Assembly: GCA_964523005.1 (NCBI GenBank)
Contig: CAZFZL010000022.1
Location: forward strand, 1 to 17,781
Reading direction: 5' to 3'
DNA from: UMGS1307 sp964523005
Lineage (GTDB): Bacteria > Bacillota > Clostridia > Oscillospirales > CAG-382
Length of the DNA: 17,781 bases
The position numbers and the translations under genes are program-made. Within the stretch, counting starts at the first letter, position 1. Every line of letters begins with the position of its first letter. Positions 1-7,235 of the stretch are shown in pieces. The notes beneath the pieces were generated by a model, which did not search any database, was not told the origin of the DNA, and was given only the letters and a program-made list of their open reading frames with translations.

Positions 1-1
1 G

Positions 2-1024
2 CTTGGAAGAATAGTGCTTATGCACGCAAACCACCGCGAAGACATGGATGAGATCTCGGCAGGTGAGATCGCAGGCGTCGTCGGTATTAAATACACGACG
101 ACCGGTGATACTCTCTGTGATGAGGACAACCCGATCCATCTCGAATCGATGGTCTTCCCGGACCCGGTCATCAGAGTAGCGATAGAGCCGAAAACCAAAG
201 CAGGCCAGGAAAAAATGGGCATAGCTCTTTCAAAGCTTGCGGAGGAAGATCCGACTTTCAAGACTTACACCGATGAAGAAACCGGACAGACAATAATCGC
301 CGGAATGGGCGAATTGCATCTTGAAATAATCGTTGACAGACTTTTGCGTGAGTTCCGCGTAGAAGCAAACGTCGGTAAGCCGCACGTTGCATACAAGGAG
401 ACTATCCGCAAGACAGTCAACGAGGAATGCAAATATGCCCGTCAGTCAGGCGGTAAGGGTCAGTACGGTCACGTTAAGATCACTATCGAGCCGAACGAGC
501 CGGGTAAGGGATACGAATTCATCAACGCCATCAGCGGCGGAGTCATCCCGAAGGAATACATTCCCGCGGTCGACGAAGGTATCAGAGGCGCGATGCAGTC
601 AGGCGTTCTCGCCGGCTACAATGTAGTCGACGTCAAGGTCACTTTGTACGATGGTTCATATCACGAAGTCGACTCTTCGGAAATGGCGTTCAAGATCGCC
701 GGTTCAATGGCGTTCAAGTCTGCTATGAAAAAAGCAGACCCCGTTCTTACCGAGCCTATCATGAAGGTTGTCGTTACGACACCGGATGATTACATGGGCG
801 ATGTCATCGGCGATATAAACTCACGCCGCGGTCAGATAACCGGAATGGAACCTATTTCCGGAAGCCAGCAGATAAACGCACTGGTTCCGCTCGCGGAAAT
901 GTTCGGATACGCTACAGATCTGCGTTCAAAAACGCAGGGACGCGCGACCTACGTCATGGAGCCGAGTCATTACGCGGAAGTACCGAAGTCAATAACCGAA
1001 AAGGTTATAACGACGAAAGAATGA
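2..1024 (+). CDS. fusA: Elongation factor G, C-terminal part (5' end outside window)
   Basis: EF-G is the cytosolic GTPase that drives ribosome translocation. About 340 residues are visible. They cover the end of domain II (L-G-R-I-V-L-M-H-A-N-H-R-E), then domains III, IV and V. Family landmarks are GMGELHLEI in domain III, SGGKGQYGHVKI and SGGVIPKEYIPAVDEG in domain IV, and MGDVIGDINSRRGQI in domain V. The frame is open to the window edge, so an apparent GTG start at position 14 is internal: the residues before it still match EF-G. The GTPase domain lies upstream, outside the window. tuf follows after 135 nt, the usual end of a str operon (rpsL-rpsG-fusA-tuf). No terminator with a T-tract follows the stop; only a short GC hairpin near 1026-1042 is seen. 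Identification is near certain. Confidence 0.97.
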   Translation, partial: LGRIVLMHANHREDMDEISAGEIAGVVGIKYTTTGDTLCDEDNPIHLESMVFPDPVIRVAIEPKTKAGQEKMGIALSKLAEEDPTFKTYTDEETGQTIIAGMGELHLEIIVDRLLREFRVEANVGKPHVAYKETIRKTVNEECKYARQSGGKGQYGHVKITIEPNEPGKGYEFINAISGGVIPKEYIPAVDEGIRGAMQSGVLAGYNVVDVKVTLYDGSYHEVDSSEMAFKIAGSMAFKSAMKKADPVLTEPIMKVVVTTPDDYMGDVIGDINSRRGQITGMEPISGSQQINALVPLAEMFGYATDLRSKTQGRATYVMEPSHYAEVPKSITEKVITTKE

Positions 1025-1071
1025 AAAGGCTGAAAAACGCCTGAAAACCGTGTAAAAAAAGAAAAAAGTGC

Positions 1072-1099
1072 TTGACTTGCAGGCAAATTAATGTATAAT
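1072..1099 (+). promoter_or_regulatory. SigA-type promoter of tuf
   Basis: A -35 box TTGACT (1072-1077) and a -10 box TATAAT (1094-1099) are separated by 16 nt. This lies between fusA and tuf and would give a leader of about 55 nt. tuf can therefore be transcribed independently of the upstream fusA transcript. The leader is very A-rich and ends in a strong ribosome binding site, AGGAGGA at 1144-1150, nine nt before the tuf ATG. Confidence 0.8.
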
Positions 1100-1159
1100 G
1101 TATTTATACGCTGAAAAAAATTAAAAAAATAAAAAAGCTATTCAGGAGGAATCGCAACA

Positions 1160-2365
1160 ATGGCAAAAAAGAAATTCGAGCGCAGTAAGCCGCATGTAAA
1201 CATCGGCACCATTGGCCACGTTGACCATGGTAAAACCACACTCACCGCTGCCATAACCAAGTACCTTGCCCTCAAGGATCCTACTATCGAGTATCTCCCT
1301 TATGATCAGATAGATAATGCTCCTGAGGAAAAAGCAAGAGGAATCACAATCAATACCCGTCACGTCGAATATACCACGGACAACCGTCACTATGCACACG
1401 TTGACTGCCCCGGCCATGCTGACTATGTCAAAAACATGATCACCGGTGCTGCTCAGATGGATGGCGCTATACTCGTCGTTTCCGCTACCGACGGCCCGAT
1501 GCAGCAGACCCGCGAGCACATTCTGCTTGCAAGACAGGTCGGCGTGCCTGCAATGGTCGTATATCTCAACAAATGTGACCTCGTAGACGATGATGAGCTT
1601 CTTGACCTCGTCGAGATGGAAACCAGAGAGCTTCTCTCCACTTATAACTTCCCGGGCGACGATATCCCGTTCGTTCGTGGTTCTGCTCGTGAAGCGCTGC
1701 TTTCACCGAGCACCGACCCCAGCGATCCTGTATACAAGTCGATAGGGGAGCTTCTCGACGCAGTTGACAGCTATATCCCGACACCTGAGAGAAATGATAA
1801 CCTTCCTTTCCTTATGCCTGTTGAAGACGTGTTCTCCATCACCGGACGCGGCACAGTCGCTACGGGCAGAGTTGAGAGAGGCGTGCTCAAGATGAACGAC
1901 ACTGTCGAGATCGTCGGACTTCAGGATGAAGCAAAGAAGACCGTCGTAACAGGCATTGAAATGTTCAGAAAGCTGCTTGACTTTGCAGAAGCCGGCGACA
2001 ACGTCGGTTGCCTGCTCCGCGGTGTAGATAAGAAAGAAATCGAAAGAGGACAGGTCCTCGCTAAGCCGGGTTCAATTCATCCTCACACGAAATTTGTCGG
2101 TCAGGTTTACGTCCTCACCGAAAAAGAAGGCGGTCGTCATAATCCCTTCTTCTCCAACTACCGTCCTCAGTTCTATTTCAGAACGACTGATGTTACCGGC
2201 GTAATCACTCTTCCCGAAGATGTTCAGATGTGCAAACCGGGCGACAACGTTGATATGAAAGTTGAACTTATCACTCCTATCGCCATCGAAAAAGGACTGC
2301 GTTTTGCTATCCGCGAAGGCGGCAGAACGGTTGGCTCCGGCGTCGTTATCGAGATAGGCCAGTAA
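1160..2365 (+). CDS. tuf: Elongation factor Tu
   Basis: EF-Tu is the GTPase that delivers aminoacyl-tRNA to the ribosomal A site. The protein is 401 residues, the normal length. G-motifs are clear: GHVDHGKT (residues 19-26), the switch region with RGITINTRHVEY, DCPGH, NKCD, and the GSAREAL stretch. Domains II and III show GRGTVATGRVERG and RPQFYFRTTDVTG, and the C-terminus ends in the usual GGRTVGSGVV stretch. The start is fixed by the AGGAGGA site nine nt upstream. It lies downstream of fusA and has its own promoter. No dedicated terminator is seen: an FMN riboswitch begins 12 nt after the stop codon. I see nothing aberrant in the protein. Confidence 0.98.
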   Translation: MAKKKFERSKPHVNIGTIGHVDHGKTTLTAAITKYLALKDPTIEYLPYDQIDNAPEEKARGITINTRHVEYTTDNRHYAHVDCPGHADYVKNMITGAAQMDGAILVVSATDGPMQQTREHILLARQVGVPAMVVYLNKCDLVDDDELLDLVEMETRELLSTYNFPGDDIPFVRGSAREALLSPSTDPSDPVYKSIGELLDAVDSYIPTPERNDNLPFLMPVEDVFSITGRGTVATGRVERGVLKMNDTVEIVGLQDEAKKTVVTGIEMFRKLLDFAEAGDNVGCLLRGVDKKEIERGQVLAKPGSIHPHTKFVGQVYVLTEKEGGRHNPFFSNYRPQFYFRTTDVTGVITLPEDVQMCKPGDNVDMKVELITPIAIEKGLRFAIREGGRTVGSGVVIEIGQ

Positions 2366-2377
2366 AAAACAAAACAT

Positions 2378-2488
2378 GCTTCGGGGCAAGGTTAAATTCC
2401 TTACCGGCGGTATAGTCCGCGAACTGCTTTCGGCAGCCGAGCAGGTGAAACTCCTGCACCGACGGTACAGTCCGGATGTGAGAAGCTG
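2378..2488 (+). promoter_or_regulatory. FMN riboswitch (RFN element) controlling ribU
   Basis: The region carries the conserved RFN blocks in order: CTTCGGGGCAAGG, AAATTCC, TACCGGCGGTATAGTCCGCGA, GCAGGTGAAACTCCTGC, and CCGACGGTACAGTCCGGATG. It closes with GAGAAGC, which pairs with GCTTC at 2378-2382 to form P1. FMN binding stabilises P1. The 3' side of P1 (2480-2488) can alternatively pair over nine base pairs with the 3' arm of the following terminator (2536-2544). This is a plausible antiterminator, so FMN should switch ribU off. No convincing promoter fits between the tuf stop (2363-2365) and the aptamer, so its transcripts probably arise from tuf read-through. Confidence 0.93.
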
Positions 2489-2494
2489 AAATAG

Positions 2495-2548
2495 AAAAGC
2501 TGCCCTGTTATGCAATGCATTATTGTGTAACACGGCGGCTTTTCTTTT
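2495..2548 (+). terminator. Riboswitch-controlled intrinsic terminator before ribU
   Basis: The outer arm AAAAGCTGCC (2495-2504) pairs with GGCGGCTTTT (2534-2543). The inner arm 2507-2516 pairs with 2522-2531 with two wobble pairs. Together they form a hairpin of about 20 base pairs followed by a T-rich run (CTTTT). It is the expression platform of the FMN riboswitch and ends about 29 nt before the ribU start. It would also act as the terminator of tuf transcripts. Confidence 0.8.
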
Positions 2549-2576
2549 GCCCTGGCTGCAATTAATAGGAGTGTAT

Positions 2577-3182
2577 ATGAATAATGAAAGAAAGACTAAA
2601 ATAAGAGCGATCGCTCTTGCCGCGGTACTCGCCGCACTCGCCGCAATATTACAGATATTTGAATTTCCGCTTCCGTTTCTTATCCCGGCGTTCGTAAAAT
2701 TCGACTTCTCCGACCTGCCTGCGCTCATCGCGTCGTTTGCACTCGGCCCGTTCTACGGAGCCGGTGTGTGCCTGGTCAAAAACGTCATCCATCTGCTCAC
2801 ATCGAGCTCGGCAGGGATCGGTGAGCTTGCTAACTTTCTGATCGGTGTATTCTTCGTCGTCCCGGCAGGGATGATATATAAACATAAAAAAACAAAATCG
2901 AGCGCTGTGCGCGGAGCCTGCATCGGTATTGTCGCCGGTGCAGCCATGAGCTTTCCGGTCAATCTCTATATAACTTACCCCTTTTACAGCAAACTCATGC
3001 CCATAGATACGATACTTGAAATGTATAATAACATCTTCAACATATCTACTCAGCTCTGGCAGGCACTACTGATATTCAATGTGCCGTTCACGCTGCTCAA
3101 ATTCGCAGCCGATACGCTGATAACAGTGCTCATATATAAGCATATTTCACCGCTGCTGCACCGTTTTGTCGGAAAAGAGTGA
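2577..3182 (+). CDS. ribU: RibU-type riboflavin ECF transporter S component
   Basis: This is the membrane substrate-binding subunit of an energy-coupling factor transporter for riboflavin. It would work with a shared EcfT and two EcfA ATPases encoded elsewhere. The 201-residue protein is hydrophobic with about six membrane segments. It carries the S-component signature FDFSDLPALIASFALGP (residues 42-58) typical of RibU. The ATG at 2577 is chosen because AGGAG (2567-2571) lies five nt upstream. A longer reading from 2523 would start inside the terminator hairpin. Control by the FMN riboswitch directly upstream strongly supports riboflavin as substrate. No terminator follows: the metK promoter starts nine nt after the stop codon. 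Confidence 0.92.
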   Translation: MNNERKTKIRAIALAAVLAALAAILQIFEFPLPFLIPAFVKFDFSDLPALIASFALGPFYGAGVCLVKNVIHLLTSSSAGIGELANFLIGVFFVVPAGMIYKHKKTKSSAVRGACIGIVAGAAMSFPVNLYITYPFYSKLMPIDTILEMYNNIFNISTQLWQALLIFNVPFTLLKFAADTLITVLIYKHISPLLHRFVGKE

Positions 3183-3190
3183 AATACCTA

Positions 3191-3219
3191 TTGACATAGA
3201 TACGATCATGTGATATTAT
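3191..3219 (+). promoter_or_regulatory. SigA-type promoter of metK
   Basis: TTGACA (3191-3196) and TATTAT (3214-3219) are separated by exactly 17 nt, with TGA just before the -10 box (extended -10). The start of transcription would fall near 3226, just upstream of the SAM riboswitch P1 helix. Confidence 0.88.
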
Positions 3220-3234
3220 AAGAATAAGAAATCG

Positions 3235-3340
3235 ATCTTATCAAGAGTGGCTGAGGGAACTGCCCTGTGAAGCCCGACAACCTGCATTTTGCAAGGTGTC
3301 AAATCAGCGGCGAGCGCATGCGCCCTGCCGAAGATGAGAT
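3235..3340 (+). promoter_or_regulatory. SAM-I riboswitch (S-box) controlling metK
   Basis: The S-box core is plain: CTTATCAAGAG (3237-3247), GGCTGAGGGAACTGCCCTGTGAAGCCC is read in pieces as the GAGGG/CCCTGTGAAGCC block, then CGACAACCTGC, AAGGTG, and AGATGAGAT. P1 forms between 3235-3242 and 3333-3340 (eight pairs, one wobble). S-adenosylmethionine stabilises P1. Without it, 3337-3347 can pair with 3359-3369 (10 of 11 positions), which breaks both P1 and the terminator and lets transcription enter metK. This is feedback control by the product of the controlled enzyme. Confidence 0.95.
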
Positions 3341-3356
3341 GAAAAGGATGATCTGT

Positions 3357-3387
3357 CGCCTTTCCATCTTTGGAAAGGCGATTTTTT
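3357..3387 (+). terminator. SAM-riboswitch terminator before metK
   Basis: A perfect ten-pair stem, CGCCTTTCCA (3357-3366) with TGGAAAGGCG (3371-3380), has a TCTT loop and is followed by ATTTTTT. Its 5' arm overlaps the antiterminator strand (3359-3369), as expected for a transcriptional SAM-I switch. It would also terminate read-through from ribU. Confidence 0.92.
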
Positions 3388-3410
3388 AATAAAAAAACGG
3401 GAGAAAACAT

Positions 3411-4601
3411 ATGAGAAAAGAATTTTTTACTTCAGAATCAGTCACCGAGGGACATCCTGATAAGATGTGTGACCAAATCTCCGACGGTATACTTGATGCG
3501 TTGCTCGAACAAGATCCGATGAGCCGCGTCGCTTGCGAAACACTTTGTACAACAGGTACTGTGTTCGTCGCCGGAGAAATAACGACAACAGGCTATGTTG
3601 ATATTCAGAAGATAGTCAGAGAGACAATAAGAGAAATAGGCTACGACAGAGCAAAGTACGGTTTCGACTGCGATACCTGCGGTGTGATATCGTCAATACA
3701 CGGCCAGTCACCTGACATAGCACTCGGTGTCGATAAGTCACTCGAAGCTAAAGAAGGCGAAAGCAACGACAAATTTGATACCGGTGCCGGCGACCAGGGC
3801 ATGATGTTCGGATACGCCTGCGACGAAACAAAAGAATTGATGCCGATGCCGATCTCGCTCGCCCATAAGCTCGCAAAACAGCTTACAAAAGTCCGCAAGG
3901 ACAGCACATTGAAATACTTGCGTCCGGACGGCAAAACACAGGTCACTGTCGAGTACATCAACGGCAAGCCCGTTAGATTAGACGCTATCGTCGTATCGTC
4001 ACAGCACGACGAAAAGGTATCGCTTGAGACAATAAGAAAAGACGTCATCGAATACGTTATAAAACCGATAGTACCGGCTGAAATGATCGATGAGAATACA
4101 AAAGTATACGTCAATCCGACCGGCAGATTTGTTGTCGGCGGCCCGAACGGCGACAGCGGACTTACCGGCAGAAAAATAATCGTCGATACGTACGGCGGCT
4201 ACGGAAGACACGGCGGCGGCGCGTTCAGCGGCAAAGACCCGACGAAGGTCGACCGCTCCGGCGCGTATATGGCACGTTATCTCGCGAAAAACGTCGTCGC
4301 AGCAGGGCTCGCACATAAATGCGAGATCCAGATAGCATATGCCATCGGCGTTGCTAAGCCGTTGTCAGTCCACGTCGATACCTCCGGCACGGCGGCGGAA
4401 GGCATAACCGAAACGATGCTCGAAAAAGCGCTCACGGATACGGTTGATCTCAGACCGGCGGCCATTATCGAACGCTTCGACCTGCGTCATACAAAATATC
4501 AGCCGCTCGCTTCCTACGGTCATCTCGGACGTGAAGAACTCAATGTCGGCTGGGAGAAGACCGATATAGTACCGGCGCTTCTCAAAGCACTCGGCAGATA
4601 A
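3411..4601 (+). CDS. metK: S-adenosylmethionine synthetase (methionine adenosyltransferase)
   Basis: MetK makes S-adenosylmethionine from methionine and ATP in the cytosol. The 396-residue length is normal. Signatures are GHPDK (residues 14-18) near the N-terminus, GAGDQGMMFGYA (125-136) in the ATP-binding region, and the glycine-rich GGGAFSGKD loop (268-276). The start is supported by CGGGAG about seven nt upstream. Expression is governed by the promoter and SAM-I riboswitch directly upstream. A long-looped hairpin follows the stop codon, then a small membrane protein gene and recD2. To my knowledge metK next to a RecD-like helicase gene is a recurrent arrangement in Clostridia. Confidence 0.98.
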   Translation: MRKEFFTSESVTEGHPDKMCDQISDGILDALLEQDPMSRVACETLCTTGTVFVAGEITTTGYVDIQKIVRETIREIGYDRAKYGFDCDTCGVISSIHGQSPDIALGVDKSLEAKEGESNDKFDTGAGDQGMMFGYACDETKELMPMPISLAHKLAKQLTKVRKDSTLKYLRPDGKTQVTVEYINGKPVRLDAIVVSSQHDEKVSLETIRKDVIEYVIKPIVPAEMIDENTKVYVNPTGRFVVGGPNGDSGLTGRKIIVDTYGGYGRHGGGAFSGKDPTKVDRSGAYMARYLAKNVVAAGLAHKCEIQIAYAIGVAKPLSVHVDTSGTAAEGITETMLEKALTDTVDLRPAAIIERFDLRHTKYQPLASYGHLGREELNVGWEKTDIVPALLKALGR

Positions 4602-4609
4602 TAATTTGA

Positions 4610-4684
4610 AGCACCGTCCGCATATAATGGTCATGGCAGGCTGTATAGACAGCGGCTGAAAATCATGTAACGGACGGTGCTTTT
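4610..4684 (+). terminator. Long-looped hairpin after metK, possible terminator or leader structure
   Basis: AGCACCGTCCG (4610-4620) pairs perfectly with CGGACGGTGCT (4671-4681), eleven pairs, around a 50-nt loop. The loop contains a small inner helix, GCTGT/ACAGC, around ATAG. A short T run (4681-4684) follows and runs straight into the ATG of the next gene at 4685. The T-tract makes it a candidate metK terminator. The large loop and the position on the next start codon leave a translational role open. Confidence 0.6.
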
Positions 4685-5071
4685 ATGAAATTGTTTTTTG
4701 AGATCATCACGTTCTTTTTTGCTGCCGTCGGAGCATGTGCTTTCATCGGGGGCGTATTCAGATTTTTGTGCCGCGGCAGGGTACGCTTTGAGATGAGCAG
4801 AGTATATGTTCCGGGTGAAGATGAAACGAGCGATGATGTGATGAAAAAAACCGCTGATAATGAAACGGTACGCGGAAAGACGGTTTTCATCATGGGAAAC
4901 GGCAGCGAACGCGATCGGCTCATAAGCGCGCTCTCAGTACGCTACGGGCGCATATACGTTATCAGGACATATAACGAAACATACGAAAAGCATAACGAAG
5001 AGGCGAACGTTGGAGAAGAAGGATTTAGTGACCGTCGACGGAGCAGTCGAAACGATCGTATACGCAAATGA
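4685..5071 (+). CDS. Unrecognised small membrane protein between metK and recD2
   Basis: I do not recognise this 128-residue protein. It begins with a strongly hydrophobic segment (about residues 3-27, rich in F, A, G), followed by a basic patch RGRVRF. This suggests one N-terminal membrane helix with the rest in the cytoplasm. The soluble part has an acidic middle (PGEDETSDDVMKK) and a segment KTVFIMGNGSERDRL around residues 69-83. The last 21 codons overlap recD2, which is read in another frame, so the two are probably translationally coupled. The ATG has no clear Shine-Dalgarno: it directly follows the 3' arm of a hairpin whose GGACGG would be paired. A later start would lose the membrane helix. 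It is probably real, judging from the hydrophobic N-terminus and the tight link to recD2. Confidence 0.65.
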   Translation: MKLFFEIITFFFAAVGACAFIGGVFRFLCRGRVRFEMSRVYVPGEDETSDDVMKKTADNETVRGKTVFIMGNGSERDRLISALSVRYGRIYVIRTYNETYEKHNEEANVGEEGFSDRRRSSRNDRIRK

Positions 5072-7202
5072 AGAAAACGGCTATACTGTCTGTCACATCG
5101 ATGCAGACGGTGAGCTTGTCAGCGCTGTCGGCTATATGCCGTATCTGAGCGAAGGCGAGACAGTCTCGGTTCGCGGAAGCTGGGAAGTGCATCCGAATTT
5201 CGGCAAGCAGCTCAGGGTTGAATTTTACGAAAAAAAACTGCCGTCGGGCATCAAGGCTATCCACAAATATCTTGCTTCCGGCGCTATAAGAGGTATAGGC
5301 CCTGTCACTGCGGAACGTATAGTTGAAAAATTCGGCGAGCAGGCGTTCGACATCATCGAAAAGAAACCCGAATGGCTCTGCGATATAAAGGGTGTGACCG
5401 CAAAGCGCGCGCAGCAAATACATGACTGCTACGCCGAACAGTTCGGGATGAGAAGCGTCATGGCGTTTTGTATGACGTACTTTGGCCCGTCTCTCTCCGT
5501 GCGCATATATAAACAGTACGGCCCCTCGGCTGTCGACGTTATCAAGCTCAATCCGTATGCGCTCGCCGAAACAGTCAACGGAATATCATTTCCGAAAGCC
5601 GACAAGGTCGCGAAGGATCTTGGCTTTGAGCCGACGTGCAGTGAACGCACGGAAGCGGGCCTGAAATACGCGCTCTCACTCGCGATGTACCGCGACGGTC
5701 ATTGCTATCTGCCGCGTGCTGAGCTGGCGCAGAGCAGCGCGTCGCTGCTCGGAACGGATCCCGAATGCGCCGACAACGCGATAGATCGGATGATAAATAG
5801 CGGAATGCTTGTCGCTCAAGCAGAGCATGATGCGATATACGACCCCGATATGATACAGGACGAAAGCTATATCTCACAAAAGCTCCGCCTGCTTGAAAGC
5901 ACTCCGCGTCTCAATAAGATTGAAAACATCGATTCACATATAGCAACGCTCGAAAAGGAATTCGGATGCAGCTATGCGCCGGAGCAGAAAAAAGCCATAA
6001 CATGCGCCGTGACAAACGGCGTGACCATTGTGACGGGCGGCCCCGGCACGGGTAAGACAACCGTCATAAAGGCAATAATCGATATCTTTACCTCACTCGG
6101 AATATCATTTTTGCTCTGTGCTCCTACGGGACGCGCAGCAAAGCGAATGTCCGAAACGTCAGGACACGAAGCAAAGACAATACACCGTATGCTTGAGATC
6201 GACTATTCCGGTGAACTGCATGAGCCGAAATTCAAACGCAACGAGGAAAATCCTTTGCCGTGCAGCGCGTTGATAGTCGACGAAGTGTCGATGGTCGACA
6301 CTCCTCTTATGGCGGCGATGTTGCGCGCCGTAAAGCCCGGCGCGTACCTTATTCTGATCGGTGACTCGGACCAGCTCCCGTCCGTAGGCCCCGGAAATGT
6401 ACTGCACGATGTGATCGGTAGCGAACGGTTCGACGTCGTTTGCCTGACACATATCTTCAGGCAGGCGAGTGAGAGCCTTATAATTACGAACGCGCACGCA
6501 ATAAACCGCGGCGAAATGCCGGAGCTTGACAACAGAAGGAGTGACTTTTTCTTCCTTGATACTTCGGATTATCAGTCCTCGGTCGAGCTTATATGCGAGC
6601 TTTGCTTGCGGAGACTTCCGAAAACGTACGGTGCCGACCCGTATAACGACATACAGGTCATAACACCGACACGCAAAGGAATGCTCGGAACGGTGGGCTT
6701 GAATAAAGCGCTTCAGGCCGCGCTCAATCCGCAGAACGGGCGAAAAGCCGAAAAACGCATCGGCGACGCTGTGTTCAGAGTCAACGACAAGGTCATGCAG
6801 ATACGCAACAACTATGACATCGTATGGGAGCGTGACGGAACGCAGAATACGGGTATATTCAACGGCGACATCGGAACAATACGCGCGATAGATCACAAGG
6901 ACGAGCTTATCACCGTAGATTTTGACGGGAGGATCGCCAATTACGATTTTTCGCTCGCCGAGGAGCTTGAACACGCCTATGCTGTCACCGTCCATAAATC
7001 ACAGGGCAGCGAGTATCCGATAGTGCTGCTCGTCCTGCTTGGCAGCTCTCCGCTGCTTCGCACGCGGAATCTGCTGTATACTGCCGTCACGCGAGCACAG
7101 AAACTCGTCATTGCGTGCGGCAGCAGAGCCGTCGTCGCCGATATGGTCGCAAACAACAGACGCACGAAACGCTATACGCTCTTGAAAGAGCGCCTGAGAT
7201 AA
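5010..7202 (+). CDS. recD2: RecD2-type ATP-dependent 5'-3' DNA helicase
   Basis: RecD2 is a stand-alone RecD-family SF1B helicase in DNA repair, found in bacteria without RecBC. The protein is 730 residues. An N-terminal OB-like domain (about 1-75) is followed by helix-hairpin-helix repeats (85-140, with GAIRGIGPVTAERI and DIKGVTAKRA). The motor domains carry Walker A GGPGTGKTT (343-351), Walker B VDEVSMVD (423-430), GDSDQLPSVGPG (451-462), TVHKSQGSE (660-668) and YTAVTRAQ. A TTG start at 5010 is chosen because GAAGAGG lies six nt upstream and the homologous N-terminus begins there. It overlaps the preceding small gene by 62 nt. A strong terminator follows the stop at once. Confidence 0.95.
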   Translation: MEKKDLVTVDGAVETIVYANEENGYTVCHIDADGELVSAVGYMPYLSEGETVSVRGSWEVHPNFGKQLRVEFYEKKLPSGIKAIHKYLASGAIRGIGPVTAERIVEKFGEQAFDIIEKKPEWLCDIKGVTAKRAQQIHDCYAEQFGMRSVMAFCMTYFGPSLSVRIYKQYGPSAVDVIKLNPYALAETVNGISFPKADKVAKDLGFEPTCSERTEAGLKYALSLAMYRDGHCYLPRAELAQSSASLLGTDPECADNAIDRMINSGMLVAQAEHDAIYDPDMIQDESYISQKLRLLESTPRLNKIENIDSHIATLEKEFGCSYAPEQKKAITCAVTNGVTIVTGGPGTGKTTVIKAIIDIFTSLGISFLLCAPTGRAAKRMSETSGHEAKTIHRMLEIDYSGELHEPKFKRNEENPLPCSALIVDEVSMVDTPLMAAMLRAVKPGAYLILIGDSDQLPSVGPGNVLHDVIGSERFDVVCLTHIFRQASESLIITNAHAINRGEMPELDNRRSDFFFLDTSDYQSSVELICELCLRRLPKTYGADPYNDIQVITPTRKGMLGTVGLNKALQAALNPQNGRKAEKRIGDAVFRVNDKVMQIRNNYDIVWERDGTQNTGIFNGDIGTIRAIDHKDELITVDFDGRIANYDFSLAEELEHAYAVTVHKSQGSEYPIVLLVLLGSSPLLRTRNLLYTAVTRAQKLVIACGSRAVVADMVANNRRTKRYTLLKERLR

Positions 7203-7203
7203 A

Positions 7204-7235
7204 AAGCAGAGCCCCAAGGCTCTGCTTCTTTTTTT
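7204..7235. terminator. Bidirectional terminator between recD2 and the convergent operon
   Basis: AAGCAGAGCC (7204-7213) pairs perfectly with GGCTCTGCTT (7218-7227) around CCAA. On the + strand it is followed by CTTTTTTT. On the - strand the complement of AAAAA (7201-7205) gives a T-tract as well. It lies directly after the recD2 stop and directly after the stop of the minus-strand esterase, so it can end both convergent transcripts. Confidence 0.93.

Noticed and set aside
2523..2576. Upstream start for ribU
   Set aside because: It lies inside the riboswitch terminator hairpin. ATG 2577 has AGGAG five nt upstream and matches the usual RibU N-terminus.
6159..6995. Long open frame (278 codons) on the - strand inside recD2
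   Set aside because: It is antisense to the helicase motor domains, whose motifs are intact, and it has no recognisable features or ribosome site.
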